Origin: Cardinalis cardinalis | Taxonomy: Eukaryota; Chordata; Aves; Passeriformes; Cardinalidae | NCBI GenBank assembly: GCA_014549065.1 | Contig: JACDOX010000001.1 | Location: 6,113,697-6,177,696 of the forward strand | Length of the DNA stretch: 64,000 bases | Reading direction: 5' to 3' | Shown here: positions 61,710-64,000 of the stretch, piece after piece | How positions within the stretch are numbered: position 1 is the stretch's first letter | Layout of the letters: every line of letters begins with the position of its first letter | The notes under the pieces: model-generated | The model's input: the letters and a program-made list of their open reading frames with translations, nothing else | Told to the model about the DNA's origin: nothing | Databases searched by the model: none | Translations under genes and position numbers: made by a program

Positions 61710-64000
61710 GGGTGGAGGGTGNTCCAAACAGAAGAGCTTTCCTCAACATAAGATATCTAAATAGAGTTGCAGTGTTCTTGCTTTATATTGCAAATTAAAG
61801 TCCTTCATTGGCAAAAAGAGAGGGTTTATTTTGTCTGNAATGTTATTTTATAACAAGGAGAACTTTTGAGAAGTATAAGCACTGCATTAAAAAGGCCCAC
61901 ACNTATTCAAGTGCCTTTTATTTTTATAACTGTGTGGCCCTGTTAATAGAGAATTGCCACTGCTAGTACCAGATCACATTGTTATAGTGAGTTTGAAAGG
62001 CCTCTGTTGGCAGAATGAGAAATTTATGACTCACACACAATGTGGTGGTGCAGAAAATGCAGCCTTGGTATGAGAGCAGAGTCCCTGCAAAATGGGGATG
62101 CAGGAGGGAAATACTGACATGGGCAAATACTGACANGGAGTGGCAAGAGGTGGGTCCAGTGTTTGGTATGGATAACCCCCACCGCTGTGCACAGATCTTC
62201 ATAGTTTTCAGTTAAAAACCCTCAAAACATGCAAGAAAAGGAAAAAGAACACCTGAAGCTGGACAGAACTGGTCTTTAGGGTAACAAATAGAACAAAGAA
62301 ATGGTGTCTAATAAGTGCAAGGAGTATGTTGTATGTACAGTAAATATGGATATAACTTGGCAGGGAGGAGCAATGAAGAACAAAGGATAATACAGAAGTG
62401 TTAGCAAATACACAAACGGTGGATCCCAAGAGGGTCATGGGAGTAGAAACCAGGAAAATGAACACCATACTCCTCCTGGGAAAGGGCTCCAGGTACCAGT
62501 GATGCCTCCCAACATTCCTCCACACACCAAACCCCACAGTGAAGCCGCTGACCTTTGGATCCAATGGATGTGGGGAAAGGTGAGCATAACCCCAGGAAAA
62601 AGGGGTAGAAGAATCTGTTACAAATTTAGTAGTATCATTCCTATTGTTGACATTTTTCTGTATCATTACTGTGATTACACCATTCTTTGTTTTACTGCAC
62701 AATTACACACAAGCTAATGATGGTGCTTGAATTAAACTCCTAATGTTTCTGCTATATCTACACTAAATTCTTTGCTTTACAGATAGATAAAAATACATGT
62801 ATGCCATATTTTCTAAATACTTATTTACATAAGGCATGTTTGCATTCCCCATGATCAAGGTTCTGAGCATGACACTACACAGTTTGTTAGATCAGCACAA
62901 TGAGTGAATTCCTTACTCGTAATTGTTTGCTTCACAATAAAACTCATGATAGTTCAAATCAGCCAATTCTTACAACATAACATCTCTGTTTTGGTTGCCC
63001 TGTTAGACATTCTGCCCCTCTGACTATCCAAAATGTATGTCTTGCCTTTATAATCTCCGAAAAGAGATCCAAGGACACAGAATATAAGGGACATCTAGAA
63101 GGAGAGGGCTTGCAGCAGCTACTCGAAACTGGCATGGTCAGTTTATTGCAACANCCTATTTAAAGATATTGAAAGAGTTATAACAAAAGTACTAGCAGAA
63201 ATCATTCAGAAAATTTTTCTGAAGAGCAAGACGGGATTCTGTTTTCTCTGAGAATATGACTATTTTCATAAAGAAAACAAGCAGTCTTCTCATTGTATCA
63301 TAATGAAAATCTAGGTGCAATGTTATGTGAGTTTGTATGGGAGTATGNTCTGAGATATTTTTACACGTTATCTGTTAATATTCTTGTAAGAAAATTGAAG
63401 CTCACCCCTCCAGATTTCAGTCCAGCTGTGTGCTTTGCCTCTGTTTCTGAAGAACTTTGTAGTGTCTCATGCAAACAGACAGGGGCCAGCTCTGCCTGTT
63501 TGGGGAGCTCAGTGAGTACATGCTCTCCTCAGGCACACTACACATGCAAAATCGATATTCTTTATTTTGCTCAGAGGAGAGATCACCCCAAGACCAAGAC
63601 AATGCTGAGCTCTCTGTGTGTCCTAGACCTGTCTACANGGATCAGATGGGCACCATGTAACTTAATTTTAGAAGTCCATTGAGAAAACTGCTTTTGGGAG
63701 AGANTCTCTTCTATACTCCTCAGGCTCCATTAGGGTGCAGACGTAGAGGACTGAACCATGTTCCGTGCTACATTTTTCGTTTTGCTGTCAGAACTTTCCT
63801 TTGAAGTACAAAATTATTTCCATTGAATATAATGAGACTTTTCATGTGTGAGAGGAGTGCGTGGACTGTGCACAAGTATAAGCAGCAATGGGGTATTTCA
63901 CAGATAAGAGAACTTGAAGATATACCTCAGTGATATTGATGTAACGTTCCACTTGGTGAAATGATAGTAATCCATTTCAATAACCAGGAAAAAAATACAG
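61710..64000. other. Unassigned DNA, possibly part repeat
   Basis: The part at about 62000-62600 is GC-richer, contains a 164-codon minus-strand open frame (62208-62702) without a recognisable domain, and could be an unnamed LTR or other repeat. The rest is AT-rich. No gene can be supported to the end of the window. Confidence 0.35.
62109..62138 (+). repeat. 14-bp direct repeat, period 16
   Basis: AAATACTGACATGG at 62109-62122 is repeated at 62125-62138 with an ambiguous base at the one uncertain position (62136). A local tandem duplication. Confidence 0.85.

Noticed and set aside
62208..62702. 164-codon minus-strand open frame
   Set aside because: The product is hydrophobic and low-complexity at its end, with no known motif; it is more likely chance or repeat-derived.

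Overview
This window looks like a gene-poor, AT-rich stretch of a songbird (passerine) chromosome, either intergenic or deep inside a very long intron. No complete protein-coding gene, rRNA, functional tRNA, CRISPR array, operon or any prokaryotic or plasmid signal is visible. The open reading frames are short, lack recognisable domains, and mostly fall inside repeats or microsatellites. The bird assignment rests on the mobile elements. There are many truncated CR1 LINE 3' ends, a tRNA-Ile-headed SINE with a CR1-like tail of the TguSINE1 type (known from zebra finch and relatives), and solo LTRs of families I recognise as common in passerine genomes. All family names are from memory of repeat consensus sequences, not from a search.

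Layout. 0-8 kb: mostly unique AT-rich DNA with two LTR-like candidates (about 2.4-2.8 and 5.5-5.86 kb), a CR1-type tail (4.83 kb), one isolated exon-like segment (6263-6310) and a GATA microsatellite. 8-13.3 kb: two minus-strand CR1 copies and one LTR-like segment (11.3 kb). 13.3-26 kb: unique sequence with only simple repeats. 26-32.3 kb: a dense repeat cluster of three plus-strand CR1 relics. One of these is split by a 1,269-bp LTR with a clean 5-bp target duplication. The cluster also holds a 392-bp solo LTR with a 6-bp duplication and a minus-strand CR1. 35.3-36.3 kb: a roughly 1-kb CR1 copy interrupted by a 267-bp LTR-like insertion. 38-48 kb: CR1 tails, a small 10-bp tandem repeat, an unassigned GC-richer patch (43.9-44.3 kb) and an LTR (47.3-47.7 kb). 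49-54 kb: AT, C, TCTTC and A simple repeats. 56.5-57.6 kb: a possible old ERV fragment beside a 431-bp solo LTR with a perfect 6-bp duplication. 60.1 kb: the tRNA-Ile SINE.

Nothing here works together as a pathway; the story is one of successive insertions. The four best-bounded elements (28447-29715, 31278-31669, 35410-35676, 57204-57634) have flanking duplications readable directly from the sequence, and two of them date themselves relative to the CR1 they interrupt. I found no convincing undescribed system. The points most worth a second look are the nested insertions, the SINE, the 48-nt exon-like segment on the plus strand, a possible conserved non-coding block near 61.6 kb, and the uneven distribution of single ambiguous bases, which may track heterozygosity.
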